Assembly (NCBI GenBank): GCA_028641055.1
Contig: CM054058.1
Span: 236,943,551-237,007,550, forward strand
Reading direction: 5' to 3'
Source of the DNA: Alopecurus myosuroides
Lineage: Eukaryota > Streptophyta > Magnoliopsida > Poales > Poaceae
DNA length: 64,000 nucleotides
The position numbers and the translations under genes are program-made. Under the pieces are notes generated by a model. The model was not told where the DNA came from. It saw only the letters and a program-made list of their open reading frames with translations, and did no database searches. Shown here in pieces: positions 31,737 through 43,609 of this stretch. The stretch's first letter is position 1; every line of letters starts with the position of its first letter.

Positions 31737-32981
31737 TGAAAGTAAAGTATGGGCACCTAGAGGGGGGAGGTGAATAGGTGCTATGGCCAATTTTAATTTT
31801 TAACAAGGTTTAGGCTTGACTCAAAGGTAAATTCCCTAGATAGTGCAACTAATGGTGAATTTACCTATATGGCAAGGCAAGCAATTAATGCAACTAGGAG
31901 AACACTTAATACAACAAGTACTACAATAAATGCTACAAGTACGAGTAAGTAGAGAGTGAGGAACGAGGTAATTGATGGAAGCACACAGAGACACGATGTA
32001 TTCCCGAGTTCCTCCTTTTTAGGGGAGTACGTCTCGTTGGAGGGGTGTGAGCTCGCCATGAAGGCCTACTCAACGCCACAAAGTCCTCACCCTATTCTCC
32101 GATGAACTTCCGCCACAAAGGCCGAGCTCACCTCTCACTATTGAACCCCTTTGAGGCGGGGATCGAATCCTTTACAAACACTTGGGGCACACACCCACGA
32201 CTTAATTGGGGGCTCCCAACTCTTCTTGAATCACCACTAGCAACAAGAAGCCTAGGTTCTCCACATGAGGAAACCCTAGGCAAAGATCTCTCAAGTAAAT
32301 GAGAGGGAAATAGAAATCCGGTTGGTGAAGATGTAGATCCAGTGGTCCTCCTTCAATCCTCAAAGAATCAACAAGTTTGGGTGGAGGAGGAGGGAGATCT
32401 ATCTTGGTGGGTGAGCTCAATCAATGGAGGCTTCAATGCTGGTGGAGCTAACCCTTGGGGAAGAAAGAGAGGGGCTATTTATAGCCCCCACTCAAACTAG
32501 CTGTTTTTCTGCCCAAAATGCGACCAGCCCGGATTGCTCCGGATTTTTCTGGACTCCCGGATTCATCCGGACTGATTCCGGATTGCAACAGAGAAATTCA
32601 TGTTGCAGTCGGAATCATCCGGACTGAATCCGGATTGCAACAGAGAAAATCACGTTGCCGTCGGATTCGTCCGGACTTGATCCAGATCCCGGAATCACCC
32701 GGAATAATCCGGATTGCAACAGAGAAAAACGCGTTGCACTCGGACTCATCCGGACTGAATCCGGATTCCGGACCCCATCCGGAATAATCCGGATTGCACA
32801 CTGAAAGCCCTTTTCTGGCCCGGAAAAGTTCGTTGATCTTCGATTTCTTCACCATTTCTTTGACACCGTATACGTGCTGATTTAAGACCAAATCCTTTGA
32901 CAAAGTAGCACATACGGTTAGTAACTTCTTCATGTTGTTAACAAACACACAAAACAGCGAGATATCGAGAATGCACTTTCA
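31737..32981 (-). repeat. Copia-2 3-prime LTR
   Basis: Its inverted termini are TGAAAGT/ACTTTCA. On the minus strand a CCGGA microrepeat cluster (about 32520-32805) precedes a TATA box CTATAAATAG (32473-32486). The direct partner is 43610-44851. Confidence 0.92.
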
Positions 32982-32984
32982 ATA

Positions 32985-32995
32985 TCCCCCTTTTT
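32985..32995 (-). promoter_or_regulatory. Copia-2 polypurine tract
   Basis: The minus strand reads AAAAAGGGGGA just before the 3-prime LTR, the site priming plus-strand DNA synthesis. It is near-identical to the tract of Copia-1 at 17431-17446. Confidence 0.85.
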
Positions 32996-33455
32996 GGTGT
33001 TTGATGACAACATAAAGATTTCACGGGGATAAAACAATATGAACTAAAGAAATGGTGTCCAAAAAATCGACGGAGTTCTTCCTCGATGTGTGTCGTGAGG
33101 CACACACTTCATAGGCTTTGCTCCCCCTATGTTTTAGACACCAAGCCGTCTAAACAAGTTCATACAACATGCATAGATAATGATAGACATAATAGCACGC
33201 AAGATAATAGTAGCATAACCACGGGTAGGGTGACACAAATACGTCACGAGGTTCCACACAAATAGTACGAAGTTCCAAACGAAAGAAACGAAATAAAGAT
33301 ACCGGAGCACAAGCCTATAAGATCGAAATCAAAAGGCAAAAGACTTGTGCCCCAACCCTTGCAAAGCCCGTGGAATCCTAATATGGGACTCCTTCTCCCC
33401 CTTTGGCATCAAGACGCCAAAAAGGGAAAACGAGTCCAACTAACGACCCAAGAAA

Positions 33456-35123
33456 TCACACGTCATCTTCCTCTTCATCATCCTCGGCTTGTTCTTCTTC
33501 CTCCTCCGGCTCATGAGTACCACCACCACCAAGCCCAACAGAATCAAAGTCATCTTCAGCAGACCCTGACTCCGCATCCTCATCCTCAACATCAGCAGGA
33601 GGCACACCAAAATAGAAGTCCTCGTCATGGATCTCAGGCATCTCAAATGGCACATAGACAGTGGGCTCAAGAGAAGGAGGATCATCAGGTATCTGAATCC
33701 CAGCAGCTCGGCGGTCGGAGTTCTGAATGTGGCGGGTCTCCTTAGCCAACTCTCTTGCCTCATGAGCAATTGCCCTGGTGTCACTGCACATGTTGAACAT
33801 AGCCTTGAAGAACTTGGCAATGCCACTGGGAGGACGCTGAGAGGCACTACCACCACTCGTGGAAGCAGAAGGAGTGGCCATAGGAGATTTGGACTTGGAC
33901 CTAGTGTACTCCGGAATCTCCACTCCACGAATGAGAGAGGGAACCATCCTCTTGCCTTTGACCACGGGATAGGAATCCATGATCTCAACTCCAACCTTGT
34001 GATTGATGAAACTCTGAATCAGTGGACCATAAGCAGGCTTCCTCTTCTCACAGATCCCAAGGCACACCTCACGGTATATGAAATCCATCACGTCAATCTT
34101 CCTGTGGTTCTGAGGCCTAGTGATGAACATGAGGTTCACCATGTAAGCCCTGATGGCAGACTTATCACCAGCCTTGACCATAATGGTGTTGTGGAAGATC
34201 TTGGACAGCAGATTGTAGTAGGGATACATAGCAGAGTTGAAGGGCAGAGTCTTGCCCTGAGCATCAGGAGGATAGCAGAAAGCCAGGCTAGAGTTGTCAA
34301 ACTCAGAATTTTCATGGATTTTGAAACCATGATTAGCATAAGTGAAGGTCCACCTGTATCCAAGAGCCTCAGTCCACTCACCCAAATTGCTAGTGATATT
34401 CTGGTCCCCAGTCATCCAAGTCACAGTACAGGCATCGCCATGGGCATGGAAGGTGCAGTAGAACTGGGCAATCAAGTCCGGGCAATACTCACACTCAATA
34501 TCTAGCAGAGGAATCAGACCCATCTTTGTAAGGCAACCATGCACATGACGGAGATCACTGTATTTGTGCTGGTTATAGAACTCCATGTCAATCTGGGACT
34601 GCTTGCAGACAAGAGGACGAGCAACTGAGTAGAACTCATCACAACACTTCAGTTGAAGGTTGGTCCAGAAACGAGGATCATCACAGGTAGTGTCACGGAA
34701 GCGGTATGGATTCTTCCTCTTGATATGCTTCCACTGAGGGATAGAGCAACCAGCAAGGTCCAGTGTGGGAACCCTCTCCTCCTGATCATCACGGTTACCA
34801 CCCCCATGAGTTGTGCGCCCCCTGACGGGACGCGCACCCCTTCCAGCCAACTGCTTCCTCTTGGTACCCGGTTTTGAGCTGTCACCTGTGAATAGATGAC
34901 ATAGGAACAACAGAAGATAAGTGCATATGCCAAACGGTAACAAAAGGACCTCTAATGGTTTGAAAGAGTGCAAATTCTCATAATTTCTGGCAGCATCCGG
35001 ACAGATTCCGGAGGCCCAGAATTTTCCGGCTGAGTCGGACTGGTCCGGATTGAATCCGGGCTCCTCGATCTGACTCGAGAAAATGCCCAAAAACTCGAAA
35101 TTTTGACTTAAAAACTGTTCCAA
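33456..35123 (-). CDS. Copia-2 3-prime ORF (accessory, env position), open reading frame
   Basis: The frame is open from 35123 to the stop at 33456 (555 residues). I predict that only 34885-33456 (about 475 residues) is coding, preceded by a tiny exon with ATG at 35389-35391. The donor GTATTG (35384 downward) and acceptor ATTCACAG (ending 34886) are both phase 1, so the frame is kept. Content in order: basic segment (GTKRKQLAGRGARPVRGR), a block resembling the catalogued putative plant transposon protein domain (DLIAQFYCTFH, TVTWMTGDQNITS, YYNLLSKIFHNTI), a Ser-rich linker, and an acidic C-terminus (EPEEEEEQAEDDEEEDD). A hydrophobic stretch near residues 58-78 belongs to the predicted intron. 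Unlike pol, it has no stops. Function unknown. Confidence 0.7.
   Translation of the reverse strand: MEQFLSQNFEFLGIFSSQIEEPGFNPDQSDSAGKFWASGICPDAARNYENLHSFKPLEVLLLPFGICTYLLLFLCHLFTGDSSKPGTKRKQLAGRGARPVRGRTTHGGGNRDDQEERVPTLDLAGCSIPQWKHIKRKNPYRFRDTTCDDPRFWTNLQLKCCDEFYSVARPLVCKQSQIDMEFYNQHKYSDLRHVHGCLTKMGLIPLLDIECEYCPDLIAQFYCTFHAHGDACTVTWMTGDQNITSNLGEWTEALGYRWTFTYANHGFKIHENSEFDNSSLAFCYPPDAQGKTLPFNSAMYPYYNLLSKIFHNTIMVKAGDKSAIRAYMVNLMFITRPQNHRKIDVMDFIYREVCLGICEKRKPAYGPLIQSFINHKVGVEIMDSYPVVKGKRMVPSLIRGVEIPEYTRSKSKSPMATPSASTSGGSASQRPPSGIAKFFKAMFNMCSDTRAIAHEARELAKETRHIQNSDRRAAGIQIPDDPPSLEPTVYVPFEMPEIHDEDFYFGVPPADVEDEDAESGSAEDDFDSVGLGGGGTHEPEEEEEQAEDDEEEDDV
34986..35062 (-). repeat. Copia-2 microrepeat cluster 2, inside the predicted intron
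   Basis: Repeated TCCGGA/TCCGGC words at roughly 10-25 base spacing (for example GGTCCGGATTGAATCCGG). It lies about 100 bases before the predicted acceptor at 34886, the same relative place as 6093-6175 in Copia-1. Confidence 0.8.
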
Positions 35124-35388
35124 ACAATTAGGGGTACCAAAGGGATGATCCTAGAGGTGTTCTAAGTGCTGGAACATCATGGGATTGGCACGAGATTTGA
35201 GAAGGATCTAAGTCTAGATTGTGATGTGGTTAGACTAGATCTACGAATCCATGGCATCTAGGTACGGATTGGCATGATGAACATGTTGATAGAAGTTGGA
35301 TCTAGATCAAACTCTAGGTTGGATTTCATCTAGAACCAAAAACAACCAACAAAAACGAAAAAGAAGAGATGCCGAACACAATACCTTC

Positions 35389-35538
35389 CATGGGGGAGTC
35401 CTTGACCGAAGGAAGGATCAAACAATCCTCCCTAGGGGCAATGGGGACGAAAACCGCGGATTTTGGTGGCTAGGGCACGGGAGGGGTGGAAAGAGTGGAA
35501 AGAAAACTGCCCCCCGTGCGTGTGGGGGTATTTATAAG
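35389..35538 (-). promoter_or_regulatory. Copia-2 internal TATA promoter and leader for the 3-prime ORF
   Basis: The minus strand reads CCTTATAAATACCCCC at about 35524-35538, immediately downstream of microrepeat cluster 1, followed by a GC-rich leader and the ATG at 35391-35389 in a good context (CCCCCATGG). The LTR promoter has the same order (cluster, then TATAAATA within a G/C frame). Transcription from it is inference. Confidence 0.6.
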
Positions 35539-35549
35539 GAAAACTGTCT

Positions 35550-35660
35550 CGTCCGGAATGGCCCGGAAAAATCCGGCTGCCGGAATATTCCGGAACCAAT
35601 CCGACCTACTCGGAAAAATACGGGCTTGGTCCGGAATGAATCCGGGACAGGCCAGAAAAG
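35550..35660 (-). repeat. Copia-2 microrepeat cluster 1, upstream of the internal TATA
   Basis: CCGGAA-type words, several palindromic (CCGGAATATTCCGG), are packed in about 110 bases between pol and the internal TATA. They are related to, but not copies of, the LTR cluster (about 44395-44680). Confidence 0.85.
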
Positions 35661-36159
35661 GCCAAACCATTCCAAAAAGACAGTTTTGACAAGCTGGGAA
35701 AGATGTGCTGTTGTGTGGAGTAAGGCATATGCATAGATGAACATGAGAGAGGACAAATAGAGCAAAAAACACGAGGGGTTAGGTTTCCTAGTCTTACTTC
35801 TTGAGAAAAAACAAACAAGATCGAAATAGCAACGAGAAGTAGTATTCGGAAGGATAACACAATAAATCACAAGATATCCAACTAAGAACCAACTCTTCAA
35901 ACGAGAAGAGGTTGGTGGCCTAAGCCACCATGTAAGAGTTCATGGTATGCAACCGCGAAGATATATCTTGGGGGCATTGCCAATACTCAACATTGAAGAT
36001 CACAATTCAACATTAGAAATAGAGAGATAACAATGAAGTTTTTGCTTTGGGCATAATGGGGGGAGGGAGAATCCAATGTGTTAGGATAACACTCCCCCTA
36101 TGTCCATGCCTACACCTAAGCTCAAACAAGTTTCATCTATAGGGGTGTGTGCAAGATCT
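35661..36159 (-). other. Copia-2 spacer after pol
   Basis: Non-coding. A segment near 35890-36080 (CTTAGGCCACCAACC..., ATATATCTTCGCGG on the minus strand) is shared with Copia-1 at about 5090-5290, so it is family-conserved. No ORF was recognised. Confidence 0.6.
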
Positions 36160-39100
36160 TTAAGTCAAACTCCTAGAATCAATCACATTTAGTTCATTCC
36201 TCAAGAACAAGAATCTTGCATCATCAAGTGGCTTCGTGAAAATATCCGCAAGATTGTCCTTGGTGGGCACATAAGATAGTGCAATGTCTCCTCTTGCCAC
36301 ATGGCCACGGATGAAGTGGTGGCGGATCTCAATGTGTTTGGTCCTTGTATGTTGCACCGGATTGTATGCAATTTTGATGGCACTTTCATTGTCACACAAA
36401 AGAGGCACCTTATCCAAATGAACTCCATATTCCTTGAGAGTTTGCCTCATCCATAACAATTGAGTGCATGCACTTGCGGCGGCAACATACTCGGCTTCGG
36501 CGGTGGAGAGTGATATGCAATTTTGCTTCTTGGAGGACCAACTCACTAGGGACCTACCAAGAAATTGGCAAGCCCCGGAAGTAGACTTCCTATCATCTTG
36601 ATCACCCGCCCAATCGGAATCCGTGTGTCCATTGAGAGAAAATTGTTCCCCCTTTGGGTACCACAAACCAAATCTTGGGGTATGAACCAAATAACGAAAG
36701 ATCCTATGGACCGCCATTAAATAGCTATCCTTAGGAGCCGCTTGATACCTTGCACACACACCTACACTCAAAACGATATCGGGCCTAGATGCACAAAGAT
36801 AGAGCAAAGAACCAATCATAGAACGATACAACTTTTGATCCACATCCTTACTCCCTTTTGGATTACGAGATAGGTGGCACTTGACTTGCATAGGAGATGT
36901 CTTGATCTTAGCATCTTGGAAATTAAACCTCTTGATCATATCTTGGGTATACTTGGCTTGAGAAATGAAAGTCCCACGAGCCAATTGCTTGATCTCAAAG
37001 CCAAGTAAGAATTTAAGCTCTCCCATCATAGACATCTCGAACCTGTTAGTCATAAGCTTAGTGAACTCATTATTGAAAGCTTGGTTAGTTGAGCCAAAGA
37101 TGATATCGTCCACATATAGTTGGAATATGAAAAGCTATCCCTTTACTCTCTTGGTGAAGAGAGTGGGGTCAATCTTCCCAACTTCGAAACCACGATCATC
37201 TAACAACTCCCTAAGGTGGTCATACCAAGCACGAGGTGCTTATTTGAGACCATAGAGAGCCTTGTCAAGTTTGTAAACGTGGTTAGGAAAGTTGAGATTC
37301 TCGAACCCCGGAGGTTGCTTAACATATACCTCCTCTTTTAGTGGACCATTCAATAAAGCATTTTTCACATCCATTTGTTGCAATTTGAAATTATGAGAGG
37401 ATGCATAAGCAAGGAGGATACGGATGGACTCAAGGCGAGCCACGGGTGCGTAGGTTTCATCAAAGTCAATGCCTTCAACTTGAGTGTAACCTTGAGCAAC
37501 CAATCTTGCCTTGTTCCTAATGACAATGCCATGCTCATCTTGCTTGTTCTTGAAAATCCACTTAGTGCCAATAACATTGTGGCAATCTTTGGGCTTGTCA
37601 ACCAATCTCCAAACTTTTTTGCGCTCAAAGTTATTGAGATCATCATGCATAGCTTCAACCCAATCGGAGTCCTCAAGAGCTTCATACACTTTCTTAGGCT
37701 CCACCATAGAGATATGAGCTTGATGCTCACAAAAATGTGCCAATTGCCTTCTTGTGGATCTTCGAGTTTGAACATCTTCCAATACCTTGTTGTCTTTAGC
37801 ATCAATTTGCTTCAAAGCTCTTCTTATCCTTTTGACACGACGGGCTTCAATCTCCTCATTATTGCAAGGAGGGATCACTTGATCATCTTGATCATTTGGG
37901 TCTCCATCTTGACCAACTTGGCCTTGATCATCATCATCATCATCATCAACAATATCTTCAACACTTGCTTCAACTTGAGGAGAGGATGAACAGGATGGTT
38001 GATCTTGGCCTTGACCTTGACTCGCATTAGTGAAAGGAGTGGGTACGACTTGCGGAGTCACTTGGTCAATGAGAGGAGGGTCTTGAACATGTTCTTGGTT
38101 AGGTGTAATAGTTGGCTCCTTGGCTTGTTCTTCTATTGTAGAGGAGGGCTCCACTTGTGTAGAGCATAGTCCTTCTCGAGTCGCCATAAGGTGTCCCTCA
38201 ATGGGGCGGAAAAATCCCACACCCATCCTTCCTATGGCTTCTTGAGGTATTTGAACATCTACATTAGAAACATGAAATTGCGCCACTTGGGAGCCATCAT
38301 TTTCCTCGAAAACCACACTACAATATTCTATGACAATCCGAGAAGTTTTGTCATAGACTCTATAAGTGTGGGATTCGGCACCGTAACCAACAAAAATACC
38401 CTCAATAGTTTTGGATTGAAATTTAGACAACCTAACACCCTTGATCAAATAAAAGCACTTACAACCGAATACACGGAAGTAGGAGACGTTGGGCTTGTTG
38501 CTGGTGAGAATCTCATATGGGGTCTTGTCCAAGCCTTTGCAGATGTAGAGGCGGTTGGAGGAGTGTCATGCGGTGGATATGGATTGGCCCATAAATATTG
38601 GGGAGAAGAGTACTCCGCCAACATGGTCCTTGCCATATCCAAGAGGGTGCGATTCTTCCTTTCGGCAACACCGTTTTGTTGAGGAGTGTAAGTGGCGGAG
38701 TATTGATGACGAATGCCTTCTTCACTAAGAAATTCATTCAATGTATAGTTCTTGAACTCCGAGCCATTATCACTCCTAATAGCCATGATTTGCACATTGT
38801 GTTGACGTTGCACTTTGTTGGAGAAGTCGATGATGGTTTGTTGAGTTTCACTCTTGCACTTGAAGAAATAAACCCAAGTGTATCTTGAATAATCATCGAC
38901 AATCACCAAGCAATACTTCTTGCCACCAAGACTTTCCTCGGGCACGACACCAAAGAGATCAACATGGAGAAGCTCTAAGATCCTCTTTGATGAGATAATA
39001 GTCTTGGCCTTGTGCACCGTGTCATGCATCTTCCCTTCACCACACGACCTACAAACGTGATCCTTTGCAAAGGAAATTTTTTCTTTTAGTCCGACAATAA

Positions 39101-39590
39101 GGCCACCTTTGTGAAGACTTTGCAAAGTTCTCATGTTGACATGGGATAGGCGGTGATGCCACAACCATCCCAAGGCGGCTTCCCGAAAAGACACATTGCT
39201 TGAGAGTTGGTTGACTTCGAAAAGTCCACCACGAACAACTCATTTTCAACACGTCCCACGTGAGCGACGTCAAGAGTCTTGCTCCTCAAAAGGACCACAA
39301 TATCACCATCGAAAAATACGGAAAAACCCATCTTTCCAAGAGAGCGGACGGAAAGTAAATTGTAACCAAGGGATTCGACAAGCATGACGTTCACGATAGT
39401 TATATCGGGAGCCACCACAACCTTGCCGAACCCGGATACCTTAGACTTGGATGAGTCTCCATAAGTGACGGTTGCTTGGATGTCATTTGGTCGCAACTCC
39501 GTCACAAGCTCTTTGCTTCCGGTCATATGATTACTGCATCCACTATCGAGAATCCATTTAGTCCCACCGGAAGCATAGTCCTGCAGGAGA
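36160..39590 (-). pseudogene. Copia-2 pol: protease, integrase, RT, RNase H
   Basis: Protease WILDSGCSNHMTG is near 39555-39515, with DSG intact. Integrase (39194-38445) keeps HVDLFG, RSDNGSEF and VAERKN. RT spans about 37700-36960 ([34 protein letters not shown] intact) and RNase H about 36560-36160 ([20 protein letters not shown]). Frames change between protease and integrase (near 39190) and between integrase and RT (near 38530). In-frame stops lie at 37240-37242 and about 37133, so no polyprotein can be made. Catalytic residues are better kept than in Copia-1. Confidence 0.92.
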
Positions 39591-42500
39591 TCATTGACTA
39601 GGTTTAGGACCCGAGATGGGTCCCTTCATATTAGCAACAAGGGTCTTTGGAACCCAATTAGTATAGTAAATGAAACCCTCAATAGGACCAACATATTTAG
39701 CTTGCACAACACCATAATAATCAACATATAAGAAATGGTGTGGATTGTTAGTTCCCGCGGATGTGCTACGAGTAGTGTTGTCCCTCATGACACTACTACT
39801 CGAGGCAATGTTGTTAGCTTGAGCGGGTGTGCTAGGAGTAGTGTTATCCCTAATGAAAATACCACTCGAAGCCCCATTGTTGGTCTTCTTCTTCCTCTTC
39901 TTGTTCTTGTTCTTCTTCTTGGCTACATAGCCTAGACCTTGCTTGCCCACTTGTTGCCTTGGTGCACTCAATTGTGGTCTAGCAATGACCGCATTAGAGT
40001 TAGGGGCAACTGATGCACCCAAAGTGCATCTACTTTTCCAAGCACTTTGCATCGTATTTCTCTCCGGAGTCCCCCCATAATAGAATAAATCTGCAGAATC
40101 TGACGCTGTTTTTAGCAAAAGTCTTCTTTCCGTCTATTTTCGTAGGACTTTTCACAGGGGATGAAAACCACATAACTTTTTATGGAAAAGAAGGGGAATG
40201 AGCACCAGATGGGGCTGGGGGGCCACCCGAGGGCCAAAAGGGGGCCCCACACGTGGCCAGATTCCTTGGCCGCGTGGGGTCACCCCTTTTGGGCGCAGAT
40301 GGCCCACTTCGGCTAGGTCTTCGACGTACCCCTCCATATATACGAGAAACTGACGGGTTTCGAAGGAGAGGGCTGTTCACGAAACGGAGCGCCGCCGCCA
40401 CCACGATCTTCGATTTCAGAGTCAGATTGATCCGGGATTTCACCCCCGGAGGTGGAATTCGAGGGGCTTCGTCACCATCATCATCACCACCATCATCTCC
40501 ATCAACCATGAGCTCCATCACCCCCTCCATGTGTGAGTAGTTGCTGTAGGCATGTGAGGTGTGAGGGGTTTTGGATGAGATTGATCATGTAATTGCTACC
40601 CGGTATGCGGGATCTAGGGGTTTGTCTTGAGAATTCTTATGTCTTATGTTGATGCACTATTGCTAGGCTTAATGCTTGTTACTAGGGCCCAAGTGGCATG
40701 ATTTCAGTACTGAACTTACATTGCTACATCATATATTTGAGTTTGGTATCTATCTGCAATGTGTATTACCTGCTATTATGTTGAACCTGCGAACCCTAAA
40801 GTGACAGCTAGGGAAAACAATGGGGATATGTTCTAGTTTGAGGATTATGTGTGTTCATGGAGTGTTAATGCGTTGGTCCGGGCTATTCGAAAGGGTAGAC
40901 CTTAATTACCTGTAGTTCCAAATTGGCCCCGGTGAAATGGGCAGGTAGGACAATAGGCTTTGTGCAAATTCTCTTGGTTAGTACGCACAATAATTTACGG
41001 AACACACACCTACATAAAACTAAGATAGAGAAAGGCCCCGCTGCTAGCAAAACATTATTACGTGATCAATATTATCCGTGCAACACCCCGCTGTCACCTC
41101 ATGCCTGCGTTTTAGTCTCTGGTTTACTTTCACTCTTTTCCGGTGAAAACTGGGAAAACACTTGCTCTCCATTTACTTTCTGTTTGTTTACTTTCACTGC
41201 ATTATTACACTCACCACTCTCGCTGCAAGTTTGTTGATACACAGGTGTGGTTGGGAGTGACGTCCCAATTGCTAAAGTCTCACAGGTATTCTTGTGTTCC
41301 CACTGAGTCGAACTACAAATTTGGGTAATACTTCCCATCGAAGACTACGATTGATCTCCTGCACTTGGGAGCCATCAGCAACCACTTGCGGGGAAGGGGT
41401 CACAAACTTCACAACTTGTGGGTCTTTACCCTTGAGCCTTGCTAGCTCATTCTTCAACCTAGTATTTTCCTCAATAATATTTGCATGATCACAAGAAGAA
41501 GTAGAGGTGCTAGCATTGTTAGTTTGATTAAGTTGAGTTTGAAGTTGTTCATGCAACTCTTTGAGGGATGATTGTTGGCTTTCCAAAGCTTTGTGAGCAT
41601 CAGTTAGCTTTTCAAACTCCTCGGTTAGTTTACCATGACCAACCCCAAACTCGACCTTATCCTTTTTAGCCTTTTTATATTTAGCAATAGCAAGATCACG
41701 TTCCTTAGTGATGTTTGAGACAAGTTCATTATGAGTTAATTCAATAGATTCAAGTTCATCCTCTAGAGAAACTCTACCATCATGCTCTTCCTCAAGAGTC
41801 ATAGAGAGAGATGCAATTTCATCCGCATCCCTTCTCTCAATCTCACCTTTCTTCTCAAGAGCATCTTGGCCTCTCCCAATTGCTCATGAAGATACTCAAC
41901 GTACTTCTTGGTCTCCCCTTGCATGTTAGACATAAAACGGTCCAAGGAGACCCTTTCTTCTTCTCTAAGACTAGCAAGATGTTCAAGTTCACTAGGGGTC
42001 TTAGAGTTGGGGGAAGAAGATACCTCCGTGGCCTTATCCATGAAGCACTTTGCATTACGTTGAGGGAGATCGTCATTGGGGATTCGAAGAGAGATGAAGA
42101 TGGTGGAGTAGAAGCAATAGCTAGAGCGGCCACTTCACTTGTGGTTTCTTCTTCTTCATCACTCCCGGTATCATACTCCTCTTGAGTCAAGAGCACAAAC
42201 TTGGTGGGAGACTTCTTGTTGAAAGGCTTCTTCTTGAAGTGAGGTTTCTTGTACTCAACCTTGAACTTGTCCTTGCGAATGAGCTTGCCACTATGGAGCT
42301 CTCTATTCTCATAAGGACACTCCGCAATGAAGTGGTGCTTATCTTGACAATTGAAGAAAGACCTCACTTTTTGAGCCCCATCATTTCCATAGAGATACCT
42401 TGTCTTCTCCTCAACAAATCTCTTGCCCTTGGGAGGATTGCTCCAAAACTTTTGCATGGTGAGAGCAACGAGATCCTTTAGAACGGGATCATAGTCTTGT

Positions 42501-43554
42501 TCCTTCAAAGGAGGCAACGCCTCTTCTCCTTCTTCTTCATTCTCAACCTCTCTTGACAACACCTTGGCCTTCAAAGCAACGGATGCTCCTTGGGGCATTC
42601 CAACGGCCCTAGCACGGTTGTCAAGCGTATTCTTGGTTTGCACTTTGTAGGAGCACATCTCTTGCATCACTTGAGTTGAGGTCATGGAGGAGAAATCATG
42701 TCTCCCTCGAATGCTCTTCATGTCCGCGCCCTCAAATGGCATAATGGCAATCATGTACTTCCTCTTGATCCAAGCATCATCAATATACTTGGCACCAACA
42801 TTTTAGAAGGTGGTGGCAAGAGTCTTGAGTCTCCGGTACATGTCCACATGATCCTCTCCATCATGCATATAGAACCCTTCGGCCTCATTCGTCAAGGCAT
42901 CATATCTATTCCTTTGCATGCTTTCATTGCCCACAAACATGACGACAAGAGTGTCCCATGTTTCCTTGGTGGTGGAATATTGTTGAAGATGCGGCATGTG
43001 GTTAGGACCCACGGCTTGTTGAAGAATGGACAAGGCGGTGTAGTTGAGTTGGCAATCTACGGCTTCTCTTCTTGTAAGATTATTGGGATCAAATGGCTTG
43101 TATCCGTCACGAGTGATCCTCCAAAGATCTATACAAGAAGAGTTCAAGTGAGTCTCCATGTAGTATTTCCATTCACGAAAAGAAAAAAAGCATCAATTTT
43201 AGGTGGATCTCCTCTAGGGATTATATGGGGATGAGGAACGGGAGGATTGGGAGAATAACTTCCGGGAACGGCATGAAATCCTCCACCTCCTTCCGTACCC
43301 GACTTAGTGGATTGTTCGGCGGAAGCATTTTTAAGTGGATCACCATCTACCCCATTCTTGGCACCCTCCGGATTAACTTCCGGAAGAAAAGATTCGACTA
43401 CCTCCGGTCCTTTGGCTTTGAGGAGTTGTGCCATGAGTTGACGCAACTCATCAAATTTGGTGTCTATGGATGAGGTCAATGAATTTCTCAAGGCATTGAG
43501 ATCATCCATGGTCACCTTGCCAACGGACGGTTCGGTATCCAAATCATCTCCCAT
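39591..43554 (-). pseudogene. Copia-2 gag, broken by shifts and a solo LTR
   Basis: The start MGDDLDTEPSVGKVT at 43554 opens a frame to 43144. A shift leads to 43159-42803 (CIDLWRITRDGYKPFDPN, the usual capsid region). Then come 42754-41855, 41802-41384 with a coiled-coil region (LEDELESIELTHNEL), and after the solo LTR 40005-39591 with a Lys-rich segment (KKKNKNKKRKKK). The zinc knuckle near 42345 reads FFNCQDKHHFIAEC: spacing fits CX2CX4HX4C but the first Cys is Phe. Gag forms the particle; this copy is defective. Confidence 0.88.
40011..41378 (+). mobile_element. Solo LTR of another element, 1368 bp, inside Copia-2 gag
   Basis: It begins TGATGCACCC and ends GGGAGCCATCA (TGAT...ATCA), with a perfect duplication GCAAC (40006-40010 and 41379-41383). 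It contains a TATA-like CATATATAC (40336-40344) and GTGTGAGTAGTTGCTG leader-type words typical of Triticeae Gypsy LTRs. No internal sequence remains, so unequal recombination between two LTRs is likely. The family was not identified. Confidence 0.88.
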
Positions 43555-43595
43555 ACTAAAACTCTTAGGCGGTTAAGCCCGATACAAGAGCCGAG

Positions 43596-43607
43596 GCTCT
43601 GATACCA
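43596..43607 (-). promoter_or_regulatory. Copia-2 primer-binding site
   Basis: Minus-strand TGGTATCAGAGC matches the 3-prime end of initiator methionine tRNA, the usual Copia primer. It starts two bases from the 5-prime LTR border. Confidence 0.92.
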
Positions 43608-43609
43608 AT

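Noticed and set aside
33627..34505. 292-residue plus-strand ORF
   Set aside because: It is antisense to the Copia-2 3-prime ORF, which matches Copia-1 in protein wording; no domain on the plus strand.
34920..34990. Hydrophobic stretch as an envelope-type transmembrane segment of the Copia-2 3-prime ORF
   Set aside because: It falls in the predicted intron just upstream of the acceptor, and the corresponding place in Copia-1 is not in frame.
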